Source: Paenibacillus selenitireducens
Lineage (GTDB): Bacteria > Bacillota > Bacilli > Paenibacillales > Paenibacillaceae
Direction of reading: 5' to 3'
DNA length: 64,000 nt
Assembly: GCF_002021565.1 (NCBI RefSeq)
Contig: NZ_MSZX01000014.1
Span: 62,027 to 126,026 of the forward strand
A model generated the notes under the pieces. It had not been told where the DNA came from, made no database searches, and saw only the letters and a list, made by a program, of their open reading frames with translations. Below, one piece after another: positions 1 to 8,069 of this stretch. How positions within the stretch are numbered: position 1 is the first letter of the stretch; the number at the start of each line of letters is the position of its first letter. A program made the translations under genes and the position numbers.

Positions 1-191
1 AAATCGAGTTCCTCCTCCGTAACTGTCCCTGCATCCTCTACATCTTGCACATGAATGACAACATGCCCGTGCTCACGTAAGAGACCTGCGACATGATTGA
101 TATATTCACAAGCCGTTCCCACGTTGTAACGATCCTTATCCTCTTGCAAAAAAACATTCTGCATATCAATGACCAATAAAGCTAATTTCAT
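1..191 (-). CDS. Isochorismatase-like cysteine hydrolase, N-terminal part
   Basis: Only the first 63 codons are inside the window. The protein starts MKLALLVIDMQNVF, and the hydrophobic strand ending in VIDMQN is the signature start of the isochorismatase/nicotinamidase fold, with the Asp as the expected catalytic acid. The Lys and Cys of the family triad would lie beyond the window edge. AAGGAGG sits about 8 bases before the ATG. Such proteins hydrolyse amides or vinyl ethers; the substrate cannot be told from this fragment. Confidence 0.8.
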   Translation of the reverse strand, partial: MKLALLVIDMQNVFLQEDKDRYNVGTACEYINHVAGLLREHGHVVIHVQDVEDAGTVTEEELD

Positions 192-219
192 TCGAAAATT
201 CCTCCTTCAAGGATTTGTA

Positions 220-738
220 TTATAGAAATATCGCAGGATACTGCAATTCTCCCCATGGAACGTCGGCGAGATCATCCACTAACACACGTACCATAAACAC
301 TTCATCAGGGACCTGGAACTGCTTCAACTCGAACCCCAAGGCTCTTGCCGGTTCAAATCCGAACTGCGGATAATACGAAGGATGGCCGATTAAGAATACC
401 AACCCGAAATGAAGTTCTTTGCATCTCTTTAAGCCTTCTTCGATTAATGCTTTTCCAACCCCCTGCTTCTGCATCGAGGGGTGAACCGCAATAGGAGCAA
501 GGACAATAACGGGATACTCGCCCTTCTCATGCACAATATGCGCTTGGCTGAGTAAGGCATGACCGACAATATCCTCTTCATATTCAGCAACGATGGATAG
601 TTCCGGTATAAAACCATGCGAGTTGCGAATCCGTTCAACCAATTGTGATTCATCATCCCGCTGCCCAAATGCATCGTAATTCAAGCGATACACTGATGCA
701 TAATCATCTGGTGTTTCCGTTCGTACTTGTAAATTCAT
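220..738 (-). CDS. GNAT N-acetyltransferase (YhbS-like)
   Basis: A 172-residue single-domain GNAT, predicted to move an acetyl group from acetyl-CoA to an amine. The CoA loop is seen as QKQGVG near residue 94, after the usual strand APIAVHPSM, and the late motif GHPSYYPQFGF is typical of the YhbS-like subgroup. The start is the internal ATG (MNLQVRTET) because GGAGG lies 6 bases upstream of it; the longer open frame has no such site. It follows another GNAT gene by 38 bases on the same strand. Substrate unknown. Confidence 0.85.
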   Translation of the reverse strand: MNLQVRTETPDDYASVYRLNYDAFGQRDDESQLVERIRNSHGFIPELSIVAEYEEDIVGHALLSQAHIVHEKGEYPVIVLAPIAVHPSMQKQGVGKALIEEGLKRCKELHFGLVFLIGHPSYYPQFGFEPARALGFELKQFQVPDEVFMVRVLVDDLADVPWGELQYPAIFL

Positions 739-776
739 CCTGTTCCTCCGATAACCTAAGTTGAAATCAAACTCAA

Positions 777-1292
777 TCACACCTGGATACTGTACAAATA
801 TGTCAGCATTTCCCGATTACGAGGGTTATGAAACTCTTTTTCTCGACGCATGCCTAGTCTCTCCGCCGTACGTATTGATCCGTGATGATGATAGGGCATA
901 TTTGCACAGAGTCGGGTTAATCCAAGCTCTTGAATCCCATAATTCATGCAGGATCGAGCTGCCTCAACCGCATAACCTTGTCTCCAGTACTTCGCATCGA
1001 TAATATATCCCAGATCATGCTCTACGTTTCCGTCAATGACGGACTTTAAAATTCCGACATCTCCGATCAGTCGATCTTCCTCTTTCAATATCACTGCCCA
1101 TCGACCGAAGCCATGTTCTTGATAAGAATGGATGCTGCGATGAATCCAAATTTGGGTCTCATGTTCGGTAAACGGCGCGGGCCAAAAGGCCATTGTTGTC
1201 GGATCCCCGAGGATCTGTAGGAGCGCATTTGAGTCATCTTCCCTATAGGGCCGAATTCGTAATCTAGTAGTTTCGACGATGTCATGCAGCAT
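777..1292 (-). CDS. GNAT N-acetyltransferase (RimJ/RimL type)
   Basis: A 171-residue acetyltransferase of the RimJ/RimL subgroup. It opens with the characteristic TTRLRIRPYREDD strand-helix, has the acetyl-CoA loop RQGYA near residue 104, and ends with the usual NxxSxxxxExxGM-type region (GSIRTAERLGM). The start MLHDIVETT is chosen because a nearly perfect GGAGGTGAT precedes it. Members acetylate ribosomal protein N-termini or small-molecule amines; which applies here is not visible. It lies between a GrpB-family gene and another GNAT, all on the minus strand. Confidence 0.85.
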   Translation of the reverse strand: MLHDIVETTRLRIRPYREDDSNALLQILGDPTTMAFWPAPFTEHETQIWIHRSIHSYQEHGFGRWAVILKEEDRLIGDVGILKSVIDGNVEHDLGYIIDAKYWRQGYAVEAARSCMNYGIQELGLTRLCANMPYHHHGSIRTAERLGMRREKEFHNPRNREMLTYLYSIQV

Positions 1293-1389
1293 AGGATCAC
1301 CTCCATCACCCATTTGACTTCTTTTCCTGATCTTAAGCATAGCAAAAAGAGCAGCCAATTCGTAGTCACTGCTCCATAATTGTATGAAT

Positions 1390-1935
1390 CTATACATCCA
1401 ATTGGCCTGGCTTCCAGCCTACCTGTTGACTCCATTCACTTGCTCTTCGCATGATTTCCCAGATGAACGGTTCCTTAGCCTCCACATAATGATGCCGATC
1501 CTGTTCATATTGATCCTTGAGCTTATATTTTATCGCGGCATAGTACTTGGCTTCATTCGCATGTTGTCTGAGATAGTCTCGAAATAGCAATGCAAATTGT
1601 TCGCCGAAGCTCCCTTGTTCTCGCACATGAATGTGAGTTCTTCGCATGCCTTCACTTTCCCGAAAATACCGTTTCGTCCGTTCTGGATTGTCGCTGCGAA
1701 AGACATAACCGATGTTCTGCATCGGTTCTTGATACACTTGTAAGGGTTCAAAAGAAGACACTGAAATCTGAATATCAATAATAGGTTTCGCATCTAATTC
1801 GATGACCGAGGTTGAACCGATATGATCGATACGCAGGGCTACATCTTGCAGCGCATGGCGGAGCCGTGTTCCAATATCTCTAAATTCTTCAGTCCAATGT
1901 GGATCATAAGGCGTGATCAGAATGGGTTCAGCCAT
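1390..1935 (-). CDS. GrpB family protein (UPF0157, nucleotidyltransferase fold)
   Basis: A 181-residue protein of the GrpB/UPF0157 family. The motif RIDHIGSTSV followed by KPIIDIQISV matches the nucleotidyltransferase-like GS...DhDh signature of this family, and RRTHIHV is the usual conserved histidine segment. Members have a polymerase-beta-type nucleotidyltransferase fold, but their substrate is unknown. The start has GAGGAGGG just upstream. The first 8 bases overlap the end of the upstream Nudix gene, so the two are probably translationally coupled. Confidence 0.85.
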   Translation of the reverse strand: MAEPILITPYDPHWTEEFRDIGTRLRHALQDVALRIDHIGSTSVIELDAKPIIDIQISVSSFEPLQVYQEPMQNIGYVFRSDNPERTKRYFRESEGMRRTHIHVREQGSFGEQFALLFRDYLRQHANEAKYYAAIKYKLKDQYEQDRHHYVEAKEPFIWEIMRRASEWSQQVGWKPGQLDV

Positions 1936-2482
1936 GTTCTCCCTCCTCTCTTTGCCTTATCATCATTTCGTGCGCCAGACGATAGAGATCCGCAAGATCT
2001 GTACGACCGATATCCTCAAATCGTCGCACAGCTTCCGTATAATCCACGAGCTCGACCGCGATAACTTGTTCACCATCCGGCGGATTCAACGGCGTGCTAA
2101 CGATTTTCACTTCCCCTACACCAACCACGCGGATAAAATAAGGATGCGGAATATGCGGTCTATATGGGAGAGCCGCATTTGACTTGCAGTGGAAATGACC
2201 GAAGATATGATAAGATATCAGCTCAGCTCCGATTTCTTCCCGCAATTCACGCGCAAGTGCATGCATATAATGCTCGTAAGGTTCTAAGGTCCCCCCGATC
2301 AGCTCCCATAAGCCGGAATCAATCTTCATAACGACATATTTATCGCCAACGGTCGGAATGATGCTAATATTGCTAATCAACGATTCGTCATCTACAGCTT
2401 CAACCGAAAAACGGGCTTTAACCGGCCCCCAGACAATCGGTTGGGATAATGCAGCTAAATGTTTAATAGTAGGGTTCGTCAT
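1928..2482 (-). CDS. Nudix hydrolase
   Basis: A 184-residue Nudix protein. The catalytic box is visible as GGTLEPYE, then seven residues, then RELREEIGAE, so all metal-binding Glu residues are present. Nudix enzymes cleave nucleoside diphosphates linked to another group. The segment before the box (YVVMKIDSGLWELIGG) is typical; the region after it does not point to a particular substrate. AAAGGAA precedes the ATG. Its stop overlaps the start of the GrpB gene, suggesting a two-gene operon. Confidence 0.88.
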   Translation of the reverse strand: MTNPTIKHLAALSQPIVWGPVKARFSVEAVDDESLISNISIIPTVGDKYVVMKIDSGLWELIGGTLEPYEHYMHALARELREEIGAELISYHIFGHFHCKSNAALPYRPHIPHPYFIRVVGVGEVKIVSTPLNPPDGEQVIAVELVDYTEAVRRFEDIGRTDLADLYRLAHEMMIRQREEGEHG

Positions 2483-2494
2483 GTTATGTTTCCT

Positions 2495-2851
2495 TTATAG
2501 ATGTATGTAATAAGTATAGAATACGGGGATCAAGATAAAGAACACGGCGCAGCCCAACATGATTCTCGTCATCTTGCGAGATAACTTCTCTTGTCCATCA
2601 TGCGTAAACCACCCTGAGAACTGCAAACGATTGCGGTACCAAACCAGAAATAACATGAAATTCCCAACAAAGAGAGGAAAATGAAATTCCCCATACCAAT
2701 GGAACAAGGGTTCGTAAAACGAGCGTTCAAGATTCGTGACGATCGACACGAAGAAGAACATCATGATTATGATCCGTAGGAATTCCAACAGCATCAAGAC
2801 GATTTTTTTCATCATGTGCCGCTCAATATGGATTTCTACTTGTTTTTTCAT
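2495..2851 (-). CDS. Small membrane protein, unknown
   Basis: A 118-residue protein with about three hydrophobic helices (roughly residues 15-38, 52-70 and 95-116). I do not recognise the family. A basic N-terminus and the SRKMTR segment before the last helix are the only clear polar landmarks. The ATG at 2851 overlaps the end of the upstream small membrane gene by 29 bases; there is no strong ribosome binding site, and a start at the internal Met pair (2815 or 2812) is equally possible. The pair probably forms an operon. Confidence 0.6.
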   Translation of the reverse strand: MKKQVEIHIERHMMKKIVLMLLEFLRIIIMMFFFVSIVTNLERSFYEPLFHWYGEFHFPLFVGNFMLFLVWYRNRLQFSGWFTHDGQEKLSRKMTRIMLGCAVFFILIPVFYTYYIHL

Positions 2852-3011
2852 GGATATAGATATCTAATGCTCGAATCCCGCGTTTAAGCAACTGAATCAA
2901 CAAGATAAGCGCGTATACGCCAAGTACGAGAATAACGAAATATATCAAATAAATGAATATTCCACCATAACTAATTAGCGACCAAGGCCCTATCACTGAA
3001 AAACTACTCAT
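2823..3011 (-). CDS. Small membrane protein, unknown
   Basis: A 62-residue protein with one long hydrophobic stretch (residues 10-43, possibly two short helices) followed by a basic amphipathic tail (LLKRGIRALDIYIHEK). I do not recognise it. It lies directly upstream of, and overlaps, another small membrane gene on the same strand, so joint expression is likely. The short distance to the GNAT gene upstream (13 bases) suggests that it may be part of a longer transcript. Confidence 0.6.
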   Translation of the reverse strand: MSSFSVIGPWSLISYGGIFIYLIYFVILVLGVYALILLIQLLKRGIRALDIYIHEKTSRNPY

Positions 3012-3024
3012 ATTTCACCCATCC

Positions 3025-3441
3025 TTACGTATCATATTCGTCTGATGACTTTCTCCAGACCCCGTCAGAACAAAATTCAAATCCTGCCCGCTCGTAGAAT
3101 TCACGATGCTTCTCTTGATAAGTTACTGTGACAATCCCAATGTCCCGCTTCTCTGCTTCAAGAAGTAATGTTCGAACAAGTTGCTCTCCGATTCCCGAAC
3201 GTTGGTAATTGGGATGAACGATAATATCTTCGATATATCCGTGCTCCAGACCCGGCCCCGCCATATACCCAAATGCGATTAATTCTCCATGTTCATCCCG
3301 CATCCCTGCCCAGAACAAACACAATTCAAACAGTCTCGGAAAATCCTGATCTCTGCGCGCCCAACCCACTTCAGCTCTAAGCTTTGGGACCTCATGCTGT
3401 TGTATCGCTAGATTTAACTGGATGTCAGAGATTCGATCCAT
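3025..3441 (-). CDS. GNAT N-acetyltransferase
   Basis: A 138-residue GNAT. The strand IEDIIVHPNYQRSGIG carries the acetyl-CoA loop (QRSGIG, near residue 85), and the C-terminal FYERAGF is the usual motif B Tyr region. The start MDRISDI is preferred because AGAAGGGATAGGG lies directly before it; the longer frame would run back into the upstream DUF3891 gene. It begins only three bases after that gene ends, so the two are likely co-transcribed. Substrate unknown. Confidence 0.83.
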   Translation of the reverse strand: MDRISDIQLNLAIQQHEVPKLRAEVGWARRDQDFPRLFELCLFWAGMRDEHGELIAFGYMAGPGLEHGYIEDIIVHPNYQRSGIGEQLVRTLLLEAEKRDIGIVTVTYQEKHREFYERAGFEFCSDGVWRKSSDEYDT

Positions 3442-3443
3442 CC

Positions 3444-4211
3444 CTATCCCTTCTCCCCGATAAAATGAAAGGTTTGCTCCGTCCATGCGGTGTCGTGGTA
3501 TGCTCTGTCAATGCCAGACTTTTGGACAGCTTCCTTCGATACATGCTTAAGTTTCATGGACACCGAAAATTCATGGACGTACGGGAAAGGAGCAACCTGG
3601 ACAACTCGCTCATTCACCCAATGGGCGATCATCCGTTCTTCACGATCCAGCGTGACATCAAATCCATCCCGAAACCATGGGTGCTCCTCTTTTTTGCTAA
3701 CACCTGGTTCGTTCAAGCTAACATATAGGGAAAGATCGTCACAGCATTTCAACAGCTGAGAATGTCGATGAATGACATCCTGCTCCGGCATCTGGATTTG
3801 ATTCTGAATGGAAGCTTGTCTCTTCTTCTCGTATCGTACAAACTCTACACACTCTGGTAAATCCGATTCCCGTATCGGTTGAAACGAAGCAAAATGTACG
3901 CTAGACAAGTAACTTGCATACGCGCTCATCTCTTGAATTTCATCGATACCGAACCGATAAAACATCATTTTGGGCTGTATGGGATAGTCATCGAAACCAA
4001 ATGGTGCGTGTGACTGGTCATTCCATATCGGCATGGCATCTAATTTGATCCAACAACGATCATGCTCTCGGATCGCAAGCAGAACATCACTGGCATATTC
4101 CGAATTTAAATACAGAGATGGTTTCAAATAGGCTGCCATATCGGCGGCCAAATGTGCGTGGTCGTTCTGTGTAATCATCGTAAAATGAGTTGCTGTTTCA
4201 CGAATAATCAT
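3444..4211 (-). CDS. DUF3891 family protein
   Basis: A 255-residue protein that I assign to DUF3891 from the N-terminal pattern TMITQNDHAHLAADMAAYL and the following REHDRCWIKLDAMP, which are hallmarks of the family. The His/Asp-rich layout (QNDHAHLA, EHDRCW, DVIHRHSQLL) suggests a metal-binding helical enzyme of HD-like appearance, but no activity is established. The longest frame starts with GTG at 4220, yet GAGGAG overlaps that codon; the ATG at 4211 has correct spacing. Its end abuts a GNAT gene. Confidence 0.8.
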   Translation of the reverse strand: MIIRETATHFTMITQNDHAHLAADMAAYLKPSLYLNSEYASDVLLAIREHDRCWIKLDAMPIWNDQSHAPFGFDDYPIQPKMMFYRFGIDEIQEMSAYASYLSSVHFASFQPIRESDLPECVEFVRYEKKRQASIQNQIQMPEQDVIHRHSQLLKCCDDLSLYVSLNEPGVSKKEEHPWFRDGFDVTLDREERMIAHWVNERVVQVAPFPYVHEFSVSMKLKHVSKEAVQKSGIDRAYHDTAWTEQTFHFIGEKG

Positions 4212-4297
4212 GATCTTCACTCCTCTATGCTAGTTGCTAGTTCATTTCTCGCCAATTCAATTCATTACCCGTAACGGTTACTGTTGAACCGCGAGTC

Positions 4298-5104
4298 CTA
4301 CTCGAACATGGCATTCGCTTCTTTCTGAATATATTTCATATAATGAAGAGCATCGGATCTACGTTGGGATTTAGACGCATACATGGATTTCTTCACGCCT
4401 CTTCTCACACGTAATGCTTCTTGAAGAATCTTATGCCATCGCTCGGGAACGATCAGTAACGCATACTCGCCGGCTCGAGCCTTGCTTGTAATCTGATGTT
4501 CTCGGAAGGTATAGAACAGCCTTGTAATTCCTAGAACTCCCCATTCTACCTCACTACTTCGAAAATAAAGAGCTGCAGACTTGAGAGACAGATGTTTCTC
4601 CGATTGAACGATCCAACGCTGCCAATAGGTATTTAAATTCGCATACATCAGCGAGATAAGTTGACCCCAATCAACTGTGAAAGCAAGATCGCTTGCTTCC
4701 GGCCCTATAATCGTGATTCCTGTATGCTTGAGTTCATACCAAGTCACTAGATTGCATTCGAAATATCCAGCAGCAGTCAGCTTACCGTCACAGTAAAAAG
4801 GATAGGGGGTAATCTCTTCCTGCAGCTTGCCCAGATCTTCCCACGTGACGTAGATTCCATTCAGGTTCGGCTTCGGAAATTTTCTCTCCACCAGGCGGTG
4901 AACTTGTTCCACATGACGGATACCATCCGGGTTCAATCTTTGGTCTGTAACGGCAATAAAATCGATATCGCTAAGTTCAAGGGAGTAATCCCCCAGCGCG
5001 ATCGATCCATAAATGTAAAATCCCTGCAAAGGAAGCTCTTTTTGCACCATGCTTATATATTCATATAGGATCGTCTGAATACGCGGATGTAATTTCGCAG
5101 TCAT
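4298..5104 (-). CDS. Aminoglycoside nucleotidyltransferase-like protein (ANT, DUF4111 type)
   Basis: A 268-residue protein with the nucleotidyltransferase signature YGSIALGDYSLELSDIDF near residue 31-49, as in AadA/ANT(3'')/ANT(9) enzymes that adenylylate aminoglycosides. The helical C-terminal half (KSAALYFRSSEVEWGVLGI, residues about 175-260) matches the DUF4111 domain of that family. Both catalytic Asp residues of the SDIDF motif are present. ATG at 5104 has GGGAG 8 bases upstream. Resistance is possible but unproven; the real substrate could be another hydroxylated compound. Confidence 0.78.
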   Translation of the reverse strand: MTAKLHPRIQTILYEYISMVQKELPLQGFYIYGSIALGDYSLELSDIDFIAVTDQRLNPDGIRHVEQVHRLVERKFPKPNLNGIYVTWEDLGKLQEEITPYPFYCDGKLTAAGYFECNLVTWYELKHTGITIIGPEASDLAFTVDWGQLISLMYANLNTYWQRWIVQSEKHLSLKSAALYFRSSEVEWGVLGITRLFYTFREHQITSKARAGEYALLIVPERWHKILQEALRVRRGVKKSMYASKSQRRSDALHYMKYIQKEANAMFE

Positions 5105-5169
5105 CAAGACCACTCCCATCTTATCTTTCAATAGGTAACTGAGTTACGGTGAATTGGTATGGTTATTCA

Positions 5170-5183
5170 TGTAAGCGATTACG
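5170..5183. promoter_or_regulatory. cre-like operator (possible CcpA site)
   Basis: TGTAAGCGATTACG matches the catabolite-responsive element pattern TGWAANCGNTNWCA at 13 of 14 positions and is nearly palindromic. It lies between a probable promoter (-10 at 5251-5256) and the ANT-like gene, where CcpA could act as a roadblock. This is a motif match only. Confidence 0.35.
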
Positions 5184-5250
5184 AATCTGACAATAAATCT
5201 ATGACATCCAACATCAACTGCGGTCGACTCAATCGTCCCCACACTCCCTT

Positions 5251-5259
5251 ATTATACCA
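5251..5259 (-). promoter_or_regulatory. Extended -10 promoter for the ANT-like gene
   Basis: On the minus strand this reads TGGTATAAT, a perfect extended -10 element (TG, one base, TATAAT). No good -35 is seen, which is normal for extended -10 promoters. It would give a leader of about 140 bases before the ANT-like start. Confidence 0.5.
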
Positions 5260-5332
5260 TTCCTGATTTGCCATCTTCGGTGATTTCTTGAACAATTTTA
5301 CACGTTTCCAACCTATTAGCGATTAGCCCAAA

Positions 5333-5361
5333 AGACAGACCTCCATGTGAGAGCTCTGTCT
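5333..5361 (-). terminator. Intrinsic terminator of the VOC gene
   Basis: AGACAGA pairs with TCTGTCT (7 bp, plus 3 more after one mismatch), and on the minus strand the stem is followed by TTTT. It sits 30 bases beyond the stop of the VOC gene. Confidence 0.6.
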
Positions 5362-5391
5362 CATGTAAGAACGAATCATGACGTCTTTAAC

Positions 5392-5745
5392 CTAGCATTT
5401 GCAGATCATAAGCATGTTCCCGTCTGGATCCTCGAAGTTAAACCAATGCCCATGCTCAATTGGCGTCAGCAGCTTGACTTGATGCTTCTGCATGAATTCA
5501 TAAGCTTCTTCGATATGCTCCGTATTGAAATGGAAAGCTGGCGTCTGAAAGGTTCTACCCGGAGCGTAGATCTTGCTATCAAGAACGACTCCTGTACCCA
5601 ACATGGGTAAAATATAAAGATGACCGTGCAAAATATCCCCTTCCACAGGTAAGCCCAATATATTGGAATACCAATCTCTAGCTTGTTCGATATCTTGAAC
5701 TGGGATAAATATCGCACCCACTTGATTCAGAATTGGACTAGACAT
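5392..5745 (-). CDS. VOC family protein (glyoxalase/bleomycin-resistance fold)
   Basis: A 117-residue single-domain VOC protein with two beta-alpha-beta-beta-beta units: GAIFIPVQDIEQARDWY at the N-terminus and FEDPDGNMLMICKC at the end are standard for the fold. It would act as a dimer with metal-binding sites at the cleft (His and Glu positions are partly visible: FHFN, HWFNFEDP). Members include antibiotic-binding proteins and isomerases; the function here is unknown. The start MSSPILNQ has GGAGG upstream. A terminator follows. Confidence 0.82.
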   Translation of the reverse strand: MSSPILNQVGAIFIPVQDIEQARDWYSNILGLPVEGDILHGHLYILPMLGTGVVLDSKIYAPGRTFQTPAFHFNTEHIEEAYEFMQKHQVKLLTPIEHGHWFNFEDPDGNMLMICKC

Positions 5746-5794
5746 ATCGCTGACCTCCATTTTTCATAATGTGTATCTCCCGCAATACATGCTT

Positions 5795-6082
5795 TTAATC
5801 TCCATGTTCCTTCGAACGTTCTTGATAGGCCTGATTACCCTCGATAAGAGATCTCTTAAAGGGTTTGTGAAATAGACATCCAAGCCCTACAACCAACACA
5901 ACAAGACCGCCGACAAATGTGAAATTGGTAATACTCCATAATCCTGATGGTGTCAGATCCCGAAGGGCTGTCATATCCGATACCTTCCCCTGAAAGGATA
6001 CGAATACAAGAATTTTCTCTAATCCACTTAGACTCATGAGGAACATTCCCGCGAGCAGAAGAGAAAGTCCGATACTTCGCAT
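5795..6082 (-). CDS. Small membrane protein, unknown
   Basis: A 95-residue protein with two predicted membrane helices (residues 4-26 and 53-72) and a charged C-terminal tail (EGNQAYQERSKEHGD). I do not recognise the family. The first helix could also serve as a signal anchor. The ribosome binding site AAAGGAGTGAT lies upstream of the ATG. It sits between a UPF0489 gene and a VOC gene on the same strand and may be read with the VOC gene (49-base gap). Confidence 0.6.
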   Translation of the reverse strand: MRSIGLSLLLAGMFLMSLSGLEKILVFVSFQGKVSDMTALRDLTPSGLWSITNFTFVGGLVVLVVGLGCLFHKPFKRSLIEGNQAYQERSKEHGD

Positions 6083-6139
6083 GTAAAGTCATCACTCCTT
6101 TTTTACAATACTTTCGGGTGAATGGATTAGGATTGGTTG

Positions 6140-6874
6140 TTACCAGACTATCGCTTTGGAACTTTCTAACTCAAACACCTCTAGAAATATACGATACAAG
6201 ATACTGCAATTCAGATCTCCGCCACAGAACGCAGGGGATAAAGCAACCGTGATCATGTCATAAGGATATAGTTGTCTTAGAAACCGCAGCTCTTCCCTGA
6301 TTTGGGTCTCTGAGACGAGCCCAGGATCATCAAAATCATCGGGATGTAATTTAAATACATCTAAATCCAAATCCAGAATGACGGAATGATGATCATCCAT
6401 ACGCAATGAATGGACGGGGTGTCGATCCATATACATCATAAAATCGCGGATACCGTCAAATCGCTTTCCCTGATACGACCTCTTCTGAAGCAAGTCGCGA
6501 ACGGGCCGCATTTGCTCACCCTCTAAATTCCATGATGACACATCAAACGGATCGGAATCATCCACAACGGTGGGACTCACATAGAGGATGTGATCTAGCG
6601 CTCCTGTTGCAAATCCCGCCCAAATGAAATTATCGATTTCGAGCTGTTCAGTTACGGTCATAATATCCTCATCATGCCGGATCGTATGGAGTCCTTCTGC
6701 AAGTACGCCATCCCAGGTATCGTCTAAATGTGCGTCCACATGTAATAGTGTCGCCTGTTCCTTTAACTTCCCGGAGCGTCTCCCTATTTCCCAAGCTGCA
6801 AACGCCCACTGATGATTTCTTGATATGTATACTTGTTGATCTGGAAAACAGACCCTATAATCATGTGCCCACAT
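6140..6874 (-). CDS. UPF0489 family protein
   Basis: A 244-residue protein resembling UPF0489, a family with an arginase/deacetylase-like metal-binding pattern. The motif TLLHVDAHLDDTWD (residues about 42-55) gives a DAHxD cluster, and HSVILDLDLDVF (about 162-173) gives a second Asp-rich strand, as in ureohydrolase-type metal sites. The reaction is not known for this family. GAGGAG is placed 7 bases before the ATG. The gene stands alone between a small membrane gene and a STAS-like gene. Confidence 0.72.
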   Translation of the reverse strand: MWAHDYRVCFPDQQVYISRNHQWAFAAWEIGRRSGKLKEQATLLHVDAHLDDTWDGVLAEGLHTIRHDEDIMTVTEQLEIDNFIWAGFATGALDHILYVSPTVVDDSDPFDVSSWNLEGEQMRPVRDLLQKRSYQGKRFDGIRDFMMYMDRHPVHSLRMDDHHSVILDLDLDVFKLHPDDFDDPGLVSETQIREELRFLRQLYPYDMITVALSPAFCGGDLNCSILYRIFLEVFELESSKAIVW

Positions 6875-6973
6875 ATGTATGCTCCTCTGTCTTGATGTTT
6901 TAACGAATCAATGTGTTCTTCATGCGATCAGATTTCAAAAAATACGGCCAATAAAACAAATGAGTTGATGGAG

Positions 6974-7339
6974 TCAAGCGCGTTCATGAACAAGCCATGT
7001 TTTGGCATCTTCAGGATCTTTGAAAAACTGCACAGGCAGGGTTATTCCTGCCTTTTTTAATAGTTTCTTGCACCGATATACATTCGAAAATGATAATCCA
7101 ACGATAGACAGTTTCACCAGTTGTTCTTGTATTCTCAACAAGAAATCTACGAATACGACGAGACCTTCCTGTTTCAAATCCGTCTTATAGAAATCTACCC
7201 AAACCCTTAATTGCTTGTGCGTAGATCGAATGAATTCTTCTTCGGCAATCATCACCTTTAAGAAATCATCATACCGCTGATACATACTTCCGAACTTAAG
7301 ACAGTGGATTTCTCCCCCTTTGTAATAATAGGGGAACAT
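6974..7339 (-). CDS. STAS-like (SpoIIAA-like) protein
   Basis: A 121-residue soluble protein whose predicted order of elements (strand LRVWVDFYK, helix FVDFLLRIQEQL, strand LSIVGL, helix FSNVYRCKKLLKKAG, strand and terminal helix FKDPEDAKTWL) resembles STAS/SpoIIAA-like folds. The PEDAKTWL ending is common in STAS-like proteins. No phosphorylatable Ser motif of true anti-anti-sigma factors is evident. The start MFPYYYKGG has AGGAGGT upstream. Role unknown. It is divergent from the plus-strand GNAT gene. Confidence 0.5.
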   Translation of the reverse strand: MFPYYYKGGEIHCLKFGSMYQRYDDFLKVMIAEEEFIRSTHKQLRVWVDFYKTDLKQEGLVVFVDFLLRIQEQLVKLSIVGLSFSNVYRCKKLLKKAGITLPVQFFKDPEDAKTWLVHERA

Positions 7340-7461
7340 CGAACCTCCTGGAGATTTCCTATTCAGCACCCTCTTGGCCTCCTATATCTTCATCCTTCAC
7401 TCTCTTGACTCTTCCTTACCCAGCGTGGTATTCTTCGTACTCACAAGGAGGCGATGATAGG

Positions 7462-8028
7462 ATGGAATTACTACAATTTCAGCAGCAAGATTGTCCAGCC
7501 ATGTATAGGAACCAAATTCTTACGCTCATGCAACAAGAATGGCCCCATGCTTTTGAAAATCAGCAGATCTGTTGGCCAGAAGTCGAAGCAACGCATCCCA
7601 TATCGCTTGTGCTCATTGAAGATCATACGGTTATTAGCCATGTTGGTGTGCCATCGACCAATATCCAGCACCAAGGCTTGAGCTACAAAGCCTTTGGCCT
7701 TAGCGAAGTGATGACTCATCCCTCTTACCGTAGACAAGGCTTAGGCATGCGACTTTTACGCGAAGCCATGGTATTGATTCGCCAACATGAACCCGATATT
7801 AGTATTTTCACCTGTTCGCCAGCGCTTCAGCCCTTCTATATGCAGGGTGGTTGGACTCCTATGATGAAGACATGTCTTGTAGGCGGAACACGGGAGAAAC
7901 CCTTTCGAAGCGATGCTCTTGGGATCATCACCATGATGCAATTTTTCTCTGAGAAGGCTCAAGCCTCTCGTCATTTATTTGAAGAAACCGATGTGTACAT
8001 CGAGTTGGGGGAAAGAAAATTATGGTGA
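7462..8028 (+). CDS. GNAT N-acetyltransferase, AAC(2')-like
   Basis: A 188-residue GNAT, one of few plus-strand genes here. The motif SEVMTHPSYRRQGLG (RRQGLG loop near residue 95) and the following FTCSPALQPFYMQGGW, where a Tyr precedes GGW, recall the aminoglycoside 2'-N-acetyltransferase-like group, although this could be coincidental. The start is the ATG after AAGGAGGCGATGATAGG. It converges with a methyltransferase operon 41 bases downstream without an obvious terminator. Substrate unproven. Confidence 0.8.
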   Translation: MELLQFQQQDCPAMYRNQILTLMQQEWPHAFENQQICWPEVEATHPISLVLIEDHTVISHVGVPSTNIQHQGLSYKAFGLSEVMTHPSYRRQGLGMRLLREAMVLIRQHEPDISIFTCSPALQPFYMQGGWTPMMKTCLVGGTREKPFRSDALGIITMMQFFSEKAQASRHLFEETDVYIELGERKLW

Positions 8029-8069
8029 TTGACATATTGTTACACTCCTCTCCATGACACTTGTTCACG

